A stretch of 64,000 bases of DNA from Berghia stephanieae (GCA_034508935.3 CM067455.1:17932174-17996173), one strand, 5' to 3'. Positions 1 to 11,254 are shown, counted from the first letter of the stretch. Notes: generated from the sequence alone by a model not told the origin. Made by a program: numbers and translations.

Positions 1-145
1 TTACACCTGAGTACGGTGAGAGAATGTGAATGTGAGTATAGAGCTTTTTCCAAGAACTCAACATTGCGCCACGCAGAGCGGGACTCGAACCCTAGACGTT
101 CCGGCCCGAAAGCGGGCGTCATACCACTAGACCACCTAGTCGCCC
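1..145 (-). repeat. SINE-1, tRNA-derived head only
   Basis: Read on the minus strand, this is the first half of a tRNA-derived SINE that occurs about ten times in the window. It has a box A-like TGGTCTAGTGG, a box B-like GGGTTCGAGTC and the following family-specific segment (ACTCACATTCTCTCACCG). The window edge cuts off the rest. Best full copies are at 57715 and 58711. Confidence 0.75.
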
Positions 146-301
146 ACCGCGACATAATACCGTTCCGAGACGGTTAGCCACCTCAGCCCTCACAACTCCT
201 TTCAGATTTGAATTCGGTCCCAACGACACAACACGCCGATGTACAACCAGCTACGCCATTTATAAATGGTTGATTGATTTCCGTCTTCCATTTCTTTTCA
301 G

Positions 302-466
302 ACCATTTGACAGATTGGCCAATTTCCAGTACAGCAAGACCATTTCCGGTTTGATGTTTGCCGGATCCCATCTTTTCAATGCCTACCAGTATTTCGGCCA
401 AAGCACTCTGTGGCAAAGAGGATATCCGCTGGGAAAAGTCGGCAAAGAAATCGAGAACACGTTCAG
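302..466 (+). CDS. DUF288/STELLO-like gene, internal exon
   Basis: This 165-nt exon lies between an acceptor (TTTCTTTTCAG, AG at 300-301) and a donor (CAG|GTAG, GT at 467-468). It encodes 54 full codons, including the segment FNAYQYFGQSTLWQRGYPLG. That resembles the FGxxTxWPRGxPL stretch in DUF288 proteins, the family of plant Golgi STELLO glycosyltransferase-like proteins and uncharacterised nematode proteins. It enters with one base of a split codon, so earlier exons lie left of the window. It leaves in phase 2, which the exon at 3220 completes as an AGA arginine codon. Matching phase plus family order makes the pairing strong. The function in animals is not established. Confidence 0.75.
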
Positions 467-668
467 GTAGTTATTGTGTCGTTTTAATGAAGAACACAGT
501 ATGTGCTAATTGGTATAACATTGCACAGACTGTGTTTTTTGAAACAATATAATGTGACAGAAAATCTAACACAGTTGCTAACTTGGCGTTTTTTTGTTGA
601 TGTTTTTTTAAAATTCCAAATTCAAATAACTTGAGCTTAAACCTGATCTATTTCATAAAGCAATTAAT

Positions 669-951
669 CACTAAACGTGCTCAAAGCGCTTTACATGGGG
701 TTCCTAGCCAACAGCAACACTAAATATGGAAGAAGAGACAAAACGCCTGTTTGGCGATATTACGATTTTTATTATTGAAAAAGACATCGCAGTCAACGGA
801 TGGATACTCATTTTACACCTGAGTACGGTGAGAGAAAATGTGAGTAAAGAGCCGTTTCCAAAGCCTCACCTATGTCCATCCCGAGTGGGGTTTCAGCCAG
901 GACCTTCCATTCCGAAGGCTAGCGTCATACCTCAAAACCGTATAGCCCCAC
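669..951 (-). repeat. SINE-1, full-length but diverged
   Basis: On the minus strand this runs from a degenerate tRNA-like head (near 951) to the family's tail, GTAAAGCGCTTTGAGCACG (near 669). Box B and the linker are diverged, so this is an old copy. The 3' tail resembles tails shared with L2/CR1-type LINEs, which would explain mobilisation in trans; that is inference. Confidence 0.75.
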
Positions 952-1462
952 AAAAAAACCTTTTGGCACAGGGAAAATGAGTTTGACATTTTGATATTGG
1001 TTTTTGTTTTGTTTTGTTTTGGTTTTGTTGGTGTTATTATTGGCATTATTTTCTTCTACTCGTTAAATTTCACACGACATTCAATCTCAACACTCAAACT
1101 GACAAGACGAGATGGATATTTTAAAATCAAATCCAAACATTCATACCAGACAGACAGTCGGATAAATATCAATGTTAAGAAACCATGGGGCAGACACCGA
1201 TCTGAATAAGTGTGTGACGTAGACTGATTTCTTGGGATGGTTTTTTATCTTGCATTTTTCTTTCTGGCTTTGTCTGGCAGCTTTCATTCACACTTGTTCA
1301 GACAGATGAAAATGTACATTTAACGTTGATTTCCATCTTTATGTGTATTTTAGCAACTACAAAAAAAACTGACTTTTGGTTTGTCAACCCTGATATGTAG
1401 CGAGGCATTTCCGAATGGTGTTACGGAGAAAACTGAAAACGGAATTCATGAGTCAGCAAAAG

Positions 1463-1698
1463 GCGGCAGCGTGTCAGAGCGGTATGGTCTTTGATTCAGG
1501 TCCACAGGGTAAAGAGTTCGAATGAACGCTACGAAGCGCTGGGTAACCTGGAGTAAATGAAACATTGAGAAGCGTATAGGGCATGGTTATGTAGTGGAAA
1601 TGCGATAAATCAATGTTCATATATTTTTTAAAAATTCTTTTAAGTCATCTAGCCCTAATTCACTTTGAGGTGCTGCACTGCGGCTAACGCCTGGATTA
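1463..1698 (+). repeat. SINE-2, degenerate copy
   Basis: It has a box A-like GTGTCAGAGCGGTATGG, a box B-like AGAGTTCGAATGA, and the tail TGCTGCACTGCGGCTAACGC. The same tail follows the better tRNA-like head at 4834-4977, so both belong to one family, here called SINE-2. Confidence 0.5.
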
Positions 1699-1998
1699 TT
1701 CGGGTTTTTCCATTTGAATAGAAGTTGCAAAAAGAAGTTTCTTGTAGTGATGTATTAAGAGAATGTGGATAAAAAAACGGTAACAAAATTCACATTCAGT
1801 TGTCAAGTGGACAATGGGTGATTTTTTATGACACTTGTCAATGTCCTGGTAGGAGCCAGGTTCGAATCCTATTCATGATTAGCGCCTAGTTGAGTCCTTT
1901 GTGTTGCCATTCTTTTGAGTTGACTAGAACAGAGGAAGTGGAAGGGGTAGGAATTGTTGGACAAAGAAAGGAAAAAGTGGTGATGTATTAATGTTATG

Positions 1999-2296
1999 TG
2001 CGGCTATGTGGTCTAGTTGTATCACTCTCGCCTTCGAATCGAAAGGTCATGGGTTCGAGACCTGCTCTAAGCGGCGCATAGTTGCGTCCTTGAAAAAGCC
2101 GTTTTACTCACATTCTCTCACCGGACTCAGATGTAAAATGAGTAACTGGCTGTTAACAGTCTAATATCTGTTCCCAAAAAATGTAATATCGCCAAACGGA
2201 GTCATGTTTCGTCTTACATGTTAAGTGTTGTTGTTGGTTAGGATCCCATTGTAAAGGGTTTTGAGCACTTTTAGTGGATATTGCGCAATAAAAATG
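1999..2296 (+). repeat. SINE-1, full-length copy
   Basis: A plus-strand copy with head TGCGGCTATGTGGTCTAG, box B GGGTTCGAGACC, the linker with ACTCACATTCTCTCACCG, and tail TTTTAGTGGATATTGCGC. It lies in the intron of the DUF288-like gene. Confidence 0.8.
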
Positions 2297-2516
2297 TCTT
2301 TTAACCATTTGATGGCATGAGGCATGGAGAGATGACAGATGAACATTCAGTTCACCAAGCCTCTTCTCCTGGGAAAGACGAAACCTGAATGACGTCCGAA
2401 TCACATTTCCAAAAAAAAAACCAACACATTATTTTACGTTTGTCTCAGGTTTGTTTTGTTTTATTTGGAATGTTTAGTTATTTATGATGTTTTGTTGGTA
2501 TGATGGTTTTATTTAT

Positions 2517-2518
<2 letters not shown>

Positions 2519-2590
<72 letters not shown>
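2519..2590. repeat. (TA)n microsatellite
   Basis: About 70 bases of alternating T and A with one CA interruption, directly in front of a SINE-A copy. Confidence 0.95.
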
Positions 2591-2591
<1 letters not shown>

Positions 2592-2593
<2 letters not shown>

Positions 2594-3012
2594 TGGGGTC
2601 CTTTGTCCTTCCATTGTAGATAGGAGGTCATGCTGTGTCTTCCTTACCCTTATAACTGTTCTACGAGGTGCTTTCTGTTTTTTCTTGGAATGGGAATACT
2701 TAGTTTTGTCCTAGCCCTGTTTTTTTAGTTATAAACATATATTGATTTGTAAACATTAGATTGAATTCCTCTTAGTGAGGATCCGTGTTTGTGTCTGGAT
2801 GAGACTTTTAGGTGATCTCAAACTGAATTTACAGATGGTGTTCTTTAGAATCTACACCTGTTCCCTATTTGAACCCTTCCCCTTTGTCTTATTTCTTTCT
2901 CGTAGGCTTTCAATTGTAAACCTATAACGTTTTTTACTATCCCGTTTTATTTTTTTATAACTGGCGCCTAATTGTGTCGCCTTAATTCTTTTAAAAACAA
3001 ACAACAACCGAA
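2592..3012 (+). repeat. SINE-A, diverged copy
   Basis: SINE-A is a dispersed ~540-bp element found here at least 13 times. Its diagnostic blocks are TGTGTCTTCTATCCC near the head, TGGATGAGACTTTTAGGTGA in the middle and a tail ACTGGCGC...AAAACCCTTAAAAAC rich in A. This copy has the middle block and a decayed tail ending in an AAACAAACAAC run. No tRNA-like promoter is visible in the family, so 'SINE' describes its size and tail, not a proven origin. Confidence 0.7.
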
Positions 3013-3219
3013 CAATGGATATAATATAGTCATTTACGAATGAAACTAGGCAAATTTTTCCGTTGTTAGTTCGCTACTAATTGGGATAAATGTACTAGCG
3101 GACATTAAAAATCACACACTCTATATATATACTATTTGCTTTCCTTGTTTTGCATTTCTTTTATTTTTAATTTGTCAACTGTTTAATACATTTTTTAAAA
3201 TGTGTTTTTTCTCCTCCAG

Positions 3220-4791
3220 AGTGTCACGAAATTGGCCGCGGCCATTGGTACAACAAGGGGTAGTTAATGGCGACCCGGATGTTGACGCTGTCTTTAGATT
3301 GACCGGAAGTACTCCAATCGTAAATTGGACGTGACCTTTGACCCAGCGAGTCCACCAGTCATCCTTCCACCCGGCGTATTTAGTCCAACCAATACACAAA
3401 ACACACTTTTGCATTACGATGCCTTTTGGGCTCTATTCATCCCCGTAAGCCTCAACTTCAGAACGTGCGACATCTGGAGAGGTTACATAACTCTGCGATT
3501 GATGTGGGAAATTGGCGGGTATTTAGCATTTTATCCACCAAATGCTTATCAGACAAGAAACAACCACAACCTCGTTGTTGACATGTCTGAAGAAAATCAG
3601 ATGTACTTTACCACTGAGGCTTTGTTAGAGTTTTTGTATAAGTGGACGTGTCCACAAAATCTTAGTTTCTTTCAATGTTTTTATAAGTTGATGGTTGATA
3701 TGGTGGACCAGGAAAATTTGATTTTTGTAGAAAAAGACATCAACGCCCTTAGGATTTGGATCGAGGATATAATCGTACTGGGGTATGAAGAACCTCAACG
3801 AGTGGAATTTAATGTACCGGAAACGGAAATGAGAAATGGAGGATTGGTGGAAAACTTGAAGTCTGATATTCTAAGGAATGGGACACCGGTTTTCTACGCT
3901 CCATCTGAGCAGCAAGAGCCAAAGATATCGTGGCAGCCTCTGAATTATGAGACAGCCGGTGTTCGTTTTATTAGAAGAATTAATAACTTGTGTCCTCAAG
4001 TAGAATCGCATTCAATGAAATTTGTTTCGGGTTTGCAAAAAGTTGCAGAATTTTTAAAAGATGTTCTTTTGATGATATACATCCGTCCTATTACTTCCGG
4101 TATCAAATATTCAACGATAGTTAGAAATATAGAAGCTTACTACAGACCCCTATTTCCAAATATGGTATATTGTGGTCATGACTCGAGACAGTTTATGACC
4201 GGTGTAGAGTCTTTACATCTTGAAAACAAACAGTCGTTTATTGAAATTTCTGGGAATTCAGCTGCTGACCACGTATGTACTGCCAAAACATTACAGATGA
4301 ATTACAGAGTGGCGGGGTATTTAGCAATATGGGATGACATCATTCTCGATTTCAGCTCAATTACCTCCCTTAAGAAAGACAAGGTTTGGATGACGTCACA
4401 CGGACAAGTGGCAGCCAATGGAATACCTCGGATTGTAGGTGACCCTTTTGGAAAGCTAGCATATCAAAAGGCCATCAGTGCTTTGGTATCGGATCCTAAT
4501 AACTCAAATTTTGTCGCTAATAGCAAAAAGGCTGATATTTTATCCGTAGCCAAAGGAACCGTGTTTTATATTCCAAATCATCTTGGGAAAATTGCTGAAT
4601 ATTATTTGACACATTTTAGTAGGTATAACGTCACAGCACAAATTGCCATTCCTGCGCTGCTTAAAGGCATCGGAGATGAATCTGAGTTGACAACTAATTC
4701 CAAAATTGACCTTTTTAAACACGGGAGGCGTGGCAATTCTTCTGAACTTTGTCTATTTTTGATTGAAAATAAAATTACGTACGGGGCATAG
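3220..4791 (+). CDS. DUF288/STELLO-like gene, last exon
   Basis: The large terminal exon of the gene begun at 302. It opens after the acceptor at 3218-3219 and reads VSRNWPRPLVQQG..., then GDPDVDAVFRLT. A shift of one missing base near 3304/3305 follows, in a run that would read ACCCGG. It then continues as RKYSNRKLDVTFDP and stays open to the TAG at 4789-4791 (488 residues counted from the Met codon at 3325). Family features in those 488 residues: TQNTLLHYDAFWALF (25-38), DIWRGY (49-54) and PPNAYQTRNNHN (71-82), typical of the DUF288 core. A second glycosyltransferase-like half has YYRPLFPNMVYCGHD (272-286) and an aspartate pair in GYLAIWDDIILDF (331-343). Plant STELLO proteins act in the Golgi with cellulose synthase; the animal substrate is unknown. 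The single shift could be an assembly error or a real lesion; the rest of the exon is clean, which favours error. Confidence 0.8.
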
Positions 4792-4833
4792 ATTTAATAT
4801 TTTATAAGATTTTCAACAAATGTCTTTTCTTGG

Positions 4834-4977
4834 GGTCAGCGTGGCTCAGTGGTACGGTCTTTTCTTCGTACCCGAAAAGTGCCGAGTTCGAATGCCCGCT
4901 GCGTTGTGTGGCCTTGAGCAAGTCACCTCGCCCTAGCTCATCTAGTGGCGCTGCACTGCGGCTGACGCCTGGGTTAA
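4834..4977 (+). repeat. SINE-2, tRNA-like head and tail
   Basis: It has a box A-like GCGTGGCTCAGTGG and a box B-like GAGTTCGAATGCC, followed by GGCCTTGAGCAAGTCACC and the tail GGCGCTGCACTGCGGCTGAC. The middle block resembles the GACCTTGGGCAAGTC stretch known from CORE/MIR-like SINEs; that link is inference. It lies between the stop codon of the DUF288-like gene and a LINE fragment. Confidence 0.65.
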
Positions 4978-5640
4978 ATAACATTTGTGAACAAGACCTT
5001 TCGATTGGTATCGATGATGTGGAAATGACGTTTTCTGAAAACGCCAGAAACCTGGGAATTTATTTCAGCATTTACCTGCCCATGGAATTTCGTGCGACAC
5101 AACTTTGCAAAGTACTGTATTGTAAAATTCGCCGTATTGGCCAACTTTCGGCATTTTAAAATCAAAATTCCTTAAAGACTCCAGAGTCTGCTTTTGTTTT
5201 TACTCGTTTAGACTATTGTAATTCACTCCTATCTAATTCCCCAGGTTTCTTACTTGATAAACTGCAGCGGTTTCAAAATCAAGCTGCTAGAATAGTTTTA
5301 AGAAGAAATAAGAGAGAACACAAGACTCCAATGCTTTTGACTTTACACTGGTTTCCCATTAGGGCCAGGGTGCTCTTTAAGGTTGGAGTCATGTGTTTTA
5401 AATGTTTACACGGAAGCGCCTCTGCTTATCTCAATGATCTTGTCGAACCATACGTTCCGCCCGTGCATTGAGATCAGGTAATCATCGTCTACTTAAAGTG
5501 CCAAAAAAGGGTTAAAAAACTATCTGACAGATCCTTTAGTCACTTTGAACCGACTGTCTGGAACAATCTCTCCTTATCTTTTCGTGACGTCCCTACTGAA
5601 CTAGTTTATACTCATGATTTTTCTAGAACTTAAGATTTAG
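4978..5640 (+). mobile_element. Jockey-superfamily (CR1/L2-like) LINE, 3' fragment
   Basis: Conceptual translation gives the end of a reverse transcriptase ORF in several frames: GIDDVEMTFSENARNLGIYF, then TRLDYCNSLLSNSPGFLLDK, LQRFQNQAARIVLRRNK and MLLTLHWFPIRARVLFKVGV. These match the conserved C-terminal region of CR1/L2/jockey-type LINEs (RLDYCNSLL, LHWLPIxxRI, CLHGSAPxYL). The fragment has frame breaks and a stop after EPYVPPVH, so it is dead. No poly(A) or target duplication was found. Confidence 0.85.
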
Positions 5641-5944
5641 ATTCATCTAGATGAATGATAATGTAGACCAATTCTCAGTCACTGTACTCTAGTCTCGTCT
5701 CAAAGGTTAGAGGAGAAGGCAATGTTGTTGTTTTTTGTCTTTGCCAGTTTTGTTTGTCACAGATAACATGAGAGACAAAGTGTCACAAAGTCAAAAGACA
5801 GCAAACAAACAAACATAAAATATCTAATAATAGATGATTCAAGACTAAAGATATTTATGTGTATATATTATAGTCTCTAGGCTCTAGGCTAGTAGAAAGC
5901 TCTATGATGACTATGCACCTACTCATAGACTCATACTCATATTA
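5641..5944. other. Unassigned spacer
   Basis: AT-rich sequence between a LINE fragment and a TIR element. No gene, tRNA-like box or tandem array is visible. The last seven bases (CATATTA, 5938-5944) are the candidate target duplication of the next element. Confidence 0.5.
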
Positions 5945-7259
5945 TAGCAATGACTATCCCGCACAAATTTTTGGGCCTCTTTTTCGCTCACGAAGTGCCC
6001 AAATTCGCGACAAAATATGGGACGAAGCCATTCCGTACATGCTATTTTAAAAAATTAATTACGAAGCTGTTTATCGATGAATATGACTGAAAGTTGGCAC
6101 ACAGTTAGAAAAGAGGTCATTTTAGATTATGTCAAGTGACAAAACTCGTACAATTACCAGAAGACCGTTAAAATAGATTTTTACTCTTTGGAGTACAATA
6201 TTTCTAAAACTACAAAGAGGAGATATTTTGTCGCTCATAAGGTTATATATGCACAATTCTTCTATTTCTATTTCAAATTTCATTGGATTATGATAAGTAC
6301 TTTTCCCCGTATTCTAACAAAACATCAACCCAATTTGCATTTCAATGAGTGAAAATATGGAGACGGCCATTTTGCTCCACCATCGCGCGACACGAAAATG
6401 ACGTGAGCGAGGCAAGGCTGCCAGATGGCCAGACTTTAACCTGACCAAATTCGACTTCAAAAGTGGATAAATAGAAAATCATATGACTTTCACTATTAAG
6501 ACTGGCCCACTGAAAATGAACTAAATTTTAACAAACAGAAAATTGAATAGACTAGGATAAATGTCACTGAGACAAAAATAGATGAATAAAATTTAATAAA
6601 AGAAGCAAAATTATATATTTGGCCACACACGTGGCCATCTGGCAACCTTGTTCGCGATGATTGACGACACAAATCCTCGCGCGCATTTCTAAAATTAAGG
6701 CATTGTTTCATTGTTATGTCATAGGGATAGTAGATTAGCATACACACACTCTCTCTCTCTCTCTCAAATAAATACTAGAAATAACATAAGCCATGGTCTC
6801 ACGGGGCTGATTGATAATAATTTAGCAGGAATTTTTGATGTCATTTGTATAGGTTGTAGAAACAAAATTACACTTCGGAAAAGTTCCAAATGATCAATAT
6901 TACGTATATTTTAAAACAAAATTATAGTTGACCCTAGCCATACAGCTCTAAAACTATACAAGTTAGAACTTTTCTGATTCCTTCATCATATTTTCTGATA
7001 ATTTTGCCATAAAATTGCCAAGTTTTAATATCTTATTCCACGTATTAAGCGAGATACAGCCACAAACAGGAATAAAACGCATATTTTTTCTCTTTGTGAG
7101 TCATCAAAATAAATGACACATTTGAAACTGCATAACTTTGTTATATATTAATGGATTTCCAAAATTCAAAAAGATTTTTACTCAGTGGAGAAAGGGCTTT
7201 GAATTAAGAGTAGTATTTCCTACAAAAATAGAAAACAAAAAATCGCATAGTCATTGCTA
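5945..7259. mobile_element. Non-autonomous TIR element R1, copy 1
   Basis: The 1.3-kb unit begins TAGCAATGACTAT and ends in the inverse, ATAGTCATTGCTA. A perfect 7-base repeat CATATTA abuts both ends (5938-5944 and 7260-7266), as expected for a DNA transposon target duplication. A second copy (12494-17362) matches along its whole length apart from an inserted LINE. No transposase ORF is present. An inner inverted pair, CAAGGCTGCCAGATGGCC near 6412 and GGCCATCTGGCAACCTTG near 6630, gives it foldback character. The superfamily is not clear: a 7- or 8-base duplication would allow hAT or P, but the termini do not fit either well. Confidence 0.75.
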
Positions 7260-7268
7260 CATATTATG

Positions 7269-7562
7269 TGCGGCTATGTGGTCTACTGGTATGACACTCG
7301 CTTTCGGATCGGAAGGCCCTGGGTTCGAGCCTCGCGCTCGACGCATAGTTGAGTCCTTGGAAAAGGCTCTTTACTCACATTCTCTCACTATACTCAGGTG
7401 TAAAATGAGTACCTGGCCGTTAACAGTGTTGTCTTTGTCCGGAAAATTGTAATATCGCCTAACAGGTGTCATGTCCCGTTCTATATGTTAAATGTTGCTG
7501 TTGACCAGGGACCCCTTGTAAAGCGCTTTGAGCACATTTAGTGGATATTGCGCTATATATAT
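7269..7562 (+). repeat. SINE-1, well-kept copy
   Basis: It runs from the head TGCGGCTATGTGGTCTACTG through box B GGGTTCGAGCC and the linker to the tail TTTAGTGGATATTGCGCTAT. It starts just after the target duplication of element R1. Confidence 0.85.
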
Positions 7563-7800
7563 ACGCTATGATTATCCCCAGACATCTGTCTGGCGATAAC
7601 GAAAATTCGTTATCCCCAGACACAAATTTGAAACGCCGCTCTTTTAAACAATTATCCACATTCCAGAATATGGAATGTTTCCAACTGCACATAGAAATCA
7701 GGAAAGTTAATAAAATATCGATAAAAACATAAAATTAACCAGCATTAAATTATTAAATCAGTTGTTACTACATATACACAATATGCGTCGACTTCGAAAT

Positions 7801-7884
7801 GGGTGTCATGGCCGAATGGTTTAGTCGTCTGCCCTGGAAGTTTTACCAGAATCGACGATGTGGGTTCGAATCCTGGTTCCGCCA
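7801..7884 (+). pseudogene. tRNA-like (serine-type) sequence
   Basis: A box A-like TGGCCGAATGGTTTAGTCG and a box B GGGTTCGAATCCTGG are spaced as in a class II tRNA, with a T-rich run (CTTTTTCTTTTTTC) just after, as a pol III terminator would be. Hand folding gives only about 5 of 7 acceptor pairs and weak T-stem pairing. I read it as a tRNA-Ser-like pseudogene or orphan SINE head, not a working tRNA. Confidence 0.45.
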
Positions 7885-7974
7885 CTTTTTCTTTTTTCTT
7901 TTTTTTTCAATTCCGTCTTCTTTTTACAGAACATTGCAAGGGATAAATGTCCCATCCACCCCCCCCCCACCTCA

Positions 7975-9366
7975 ACTACGGGTAAAGAGCAAAACAGAAT
8001 GTTTGATACCGTGAAAAAAGCGGCATTTTTAAAGCAAATGCAGAAATTCATCGCCAAGATAAGCAAGAGAGACGCCAAGGCAATGCTGTTCTGGCTGCTT
8101 AGGCGTTTTTGATGGCAAAAATATCTTTCGTCACAAAGAAAAGTGTTCTCGAGTGATGTCTTTGCAAGCTGACACAATTAAAATGACTTCTTTGTCACGC
8201 TGTGCAAAAGAAATAGGTGTTGATGATGAGTTTAAGACCAAAGTCATTGATATGTTTAGAGAAGATGAGGTTGGAGAGATTTGCAAAACAGATTTAGTTG
8301 TATTGTTGCTTGGGGAAAAACAAAGGGCAAGATCAGTAAAAAAGGAAAGGCAAATGGGATGGCTCAATTTGGTCTCTGGGATAAACAAACTTTTATTTTC
8401 ATGAGGAATATAATTTTGTCACGGATAACCATGTTTAATGCTCGAAGAGGTGGTGAGCCAAGTAGGCTTACTTTAGCTGAGTGGAGAGATGCCATCACAG
8501 GTGCTTGGATCGATCCAAATTTAATTATGGATGTTGACGATCCAATGGAAAAATATTTGATCGATAATCTGAAACTGGTCTACCAAGCTGGCAAAGGTAA
8601 TATAAAACTTGTTCCTGTTTTGTTCCCAATGGACACAATAGAGCCTATAACAAAACTTCTAAGTGAGAGGATAAATTGTAATGTTTCTATTGAAAATACA
8701 TATTTGTTTCCCAACACTGGTCAATCAACTGACCATGCCAGTGAATACCATTGCCTTCAGTCTGTAGAACGTTGTCCTGGACTGAAGCAGCCTCACCCCC
8801 TGTTTGATGATAAGTTTATACATAGAGTTTCCACCATGTTTGCTCAATTAGACATTCCAGAAGAACAAAGGACCATTTTTATCGTCACATGGGACACTCT
8901 GAATCTGTCAATAGAAATGTGTACCAGTGTCCATTGGCAGTGACAGAAATCGCCAAAGTGGGGAATTTCTTGTTGAACTCAGTAGATGATACACTACAGC
9001 CTCAAAGAGTTTCACATGAAGAAGGAGAAATCAGCAACTCAGATATTTGTTCTACAACATTACCTCAACAACATGAACAATCCAGCTATCTTTCTGAGCA
9101 AGCAACAGTAAATGAACAAAATGTACAGCTTGCTGGAAATGGAAGCAAAAAATCACCATAGTCTGATCACGAGTCCGATTTTGTAAACTCTTACTTCAAG
9201 AAATATATCACGGATACCTCAAATAAAGGATGTCTTCCCAGCAAAAAAGATGTACTTGAATTTTTATCAAAATACAAAGTTCTTGAAGGTTATGGAAATA
9301 CGGCAACTTTGGTAAGAAACAAAGTCTTCAACGAGAAAAAGAAGTTCAGAAGTTTCTGTTCATAGC
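7975..9366 (+). pseudogene. Decayed tyrosine-recombinase-like gene
   Basis: The region encodes, in changing frames, the catalytic domain of a tyrosine recombinase of a type seen in many invertebrate genomes. It has the first catalytic arginine in TMFNARRGGEPSRLTLAEWR, a HRVST box for the H-x-x-R part, HMGHSESVNRN and a tyrosine in NVYQCPLAVTEI. An N-terminal part (FIAKISKRDAKAM..., CAKEIGVDDEFKTK) and a charged C-terminal tail (SDHESDFVNSYFKKYI, FNEKKKF) lie on either side. No reverse transcriptase or capsid gene is next to it. It may come from a Crypton-like DNA element or an orphan recombinase family; the class is uncertain. The frame is interrupted several times and a stretch before the catalytic domain seems lost, so it is a relic. 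Confidence 0.7.
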
Positions 9367-11254
9367 ATGAATATGATACAAGACATAACATGGGTGACAG
9401 GCGCATTAACTCTCGTCTTTGATGCTCATACATATATAATATACAAGCTGGTAACATTAGTAAAAAAAAACTCCACATAAGTCGATGTTCTTATCACTCA
9501 TGACTAAAATAAAATCACAAATAAACAAGTATTTCCATTGGTTAAAAAAAAGCTACAGTAAGAATTTTCAGTGGCTAAGAATATCCGCAAACGATTGGCG
9601 CACATTGATGTGATGTAGGTGCTTTGCCTGACGTCCGTGTTCAATGTACATAAGCAGTATTGAATAACTTTAATTTCTCCATCTCAAATTTTACATTGTC
9701 GCAACTTCAAGTTCAAGATTTTTTTTTATTCTAATCCCAGGCCATCCTATGTAATAGCCCTCTTAATTGGTATCAATTTTATCAAGAATTCAAGTCAAGT
9801 CTACAACTACAATGGCAAACCTATTGCGGAAAAGGAAGATTCGATGCATTTGGAAAGTCTGGCATTCGACAGAAAATCATCGCATAGAAAATTGGCATAC
9901 CAGCCATTTCTGTCTCGACAATTTACAAGAAGCATGACCTTGACCTACATTCCACATTCAAGGCAAAAATTCCGCTTTTCACATTTCCAATCGAGGAAAA
10001 TTTAAAAACAAAAAATCTCTAGTGAAAAAAAAAAAGTGAGCTACTATTCCTTATTTCGTCAGCATCTCCTATGGTCAATCAACACACATTTTGTGTGTCT
10101 GATTAGTCCCTTCAAAGAGTGTGCTGCTGATGTCGGATAATATTATATGGGTTGACCGAAGTATTATTATTATTATTATGGTGTCTCCAATTTGTGAGGT
10201 CAATGACCTTGGTAATATTATATGTTGACTTCAATAGGTAATAATATTATTGAGTACGTCAGCTTCTTTCCCTATTTAATTTTAGCCCTGTGTAAGTGTG
10301 TGTGTCTCTGTGTGTGTACCGGCACCCGCGTTTGTTGTTTAGGTGTGCGTGGTGGGGGAGGGTCCTGACAAGGTTAAATCCATCCTTTCAATGCTTTGCT
10401 CTCAGACGGCCAGGACCTGTGTGTTCTCTATTATTATTTGACCCCATTCTTAGTCTTTACATAATCTGTACATTTTTACACATTTTATATTTTTAATCAT
10501 TTGAGTACTTTTGGATTGTCTATTACATTTTCTGTTGCAAAGCATGTCATAGTCAATAACAATAAGTTGATTCCGCTTTTTAAATCTCAAATTCGATTTT
10601 TATGTATTCTGATTCCTCTATGGGGCCATTGGGGGTAGGAGCCTCTGATGACCACTACAGACCGCGCGATATGAAGGGACATACTTATTCTAGATTGGTT
10701 TGCTTTGTCCACATGCGTTTTTTGCTCATTTGGTTACACTCCGGTTAAGTTGATCTTCGAATACGTCGATTTTTTTCTCGGTTCCCCTGGGCATCGTCTT
10801 ATAAGAGTCCACTGTAGTTGCTAAATTAGGGCTACATCGCCAATCTTAATGAGCTCAGTTTGTATCTTTTTGTGGTCGCATGTTTGCCTGATCCCTGCAT
10901 GTAAACAAATCATAAAACCCTCTTTATTCCGTTTGAAGATATTTCAACCATTAGATTATGCTCTAATTAATTATTATTGTCTGCACACGATTCATGTTGG
11001 ATGTAACGGTGTAAATATTTTATGTAAATTGTAAGTGTGTTGATATTTGTCTTTTTTCTTTAAATTGTTGGTCTTGAATTAAATTTGTAGGTCTTGAATT
11101 TTAAAATTGTGTTTCAGTGATAACCTGTAATCGTCTAAAAGTTGACAGGATATCTAGTCAAATGTTTAACATATTTCGCTTTGTCTTTCACAACATTAAG
11201 AATGGAAAACTGTTCAATATTTATAATGAAAGTGTTTGTATCAAAAATGATTGA
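9367..11254. other. Unassigned AT-rich region
   Basis: No convincing gene or tandem array. There is a short (ATT)n near 10160 and a small AATATTAT-rich patch near 10200-10250. The only element signal is a pogo-like end at 10740-10814, listed separately. Short open stretches near 9780-9960 look coding-like in places but have no recognised motif. Confidence 0.4.
10740..10814. mobile_element. Pogo-like TIR end (single end)
   Basis: Read from the right, the sequence is CAGTGGACTCTTATAAGACG, preceded by TA (10815-10816). This is the CAGTG... plus TA form of pogo/Tigger-type Tc1-mariner termini. I could not find its partner end. Confidence 0.4.

Larger units (their letters stand above)
467..3219 (+). 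other. Intron of the DUF288-like gene
   Basis: The 2.75-kb intron is bounded by GT at 467 and a pyrimidine-rich acceptor (TTTTTTCTCCTCCAG) ending at 3219. It contains SINE-1 copies at 669 and 1999, a degenerate SINE-2 at 1463, a TA microsatellite at 2519 and a SINE-A copy at 2592. The pieces 467-668, 952-1462, 1699-1998 and 3013-3219 show nothing recognisable beyond a loose box B remnant with 'GGTTCGAATCC' near 1860. Confidence 0.7.

Noticed and set aside
7801-7884. A working tRNA-Ser gene
   Set aside because: The acceptor and T stems have mismatches when folded by hand; promoter boxes alone do not make a tRNA.
9780-9960. Possible coding stretch after the recombinase relic
   Set aside because: Open only in short pieces, with no motif and no homology that I can name.
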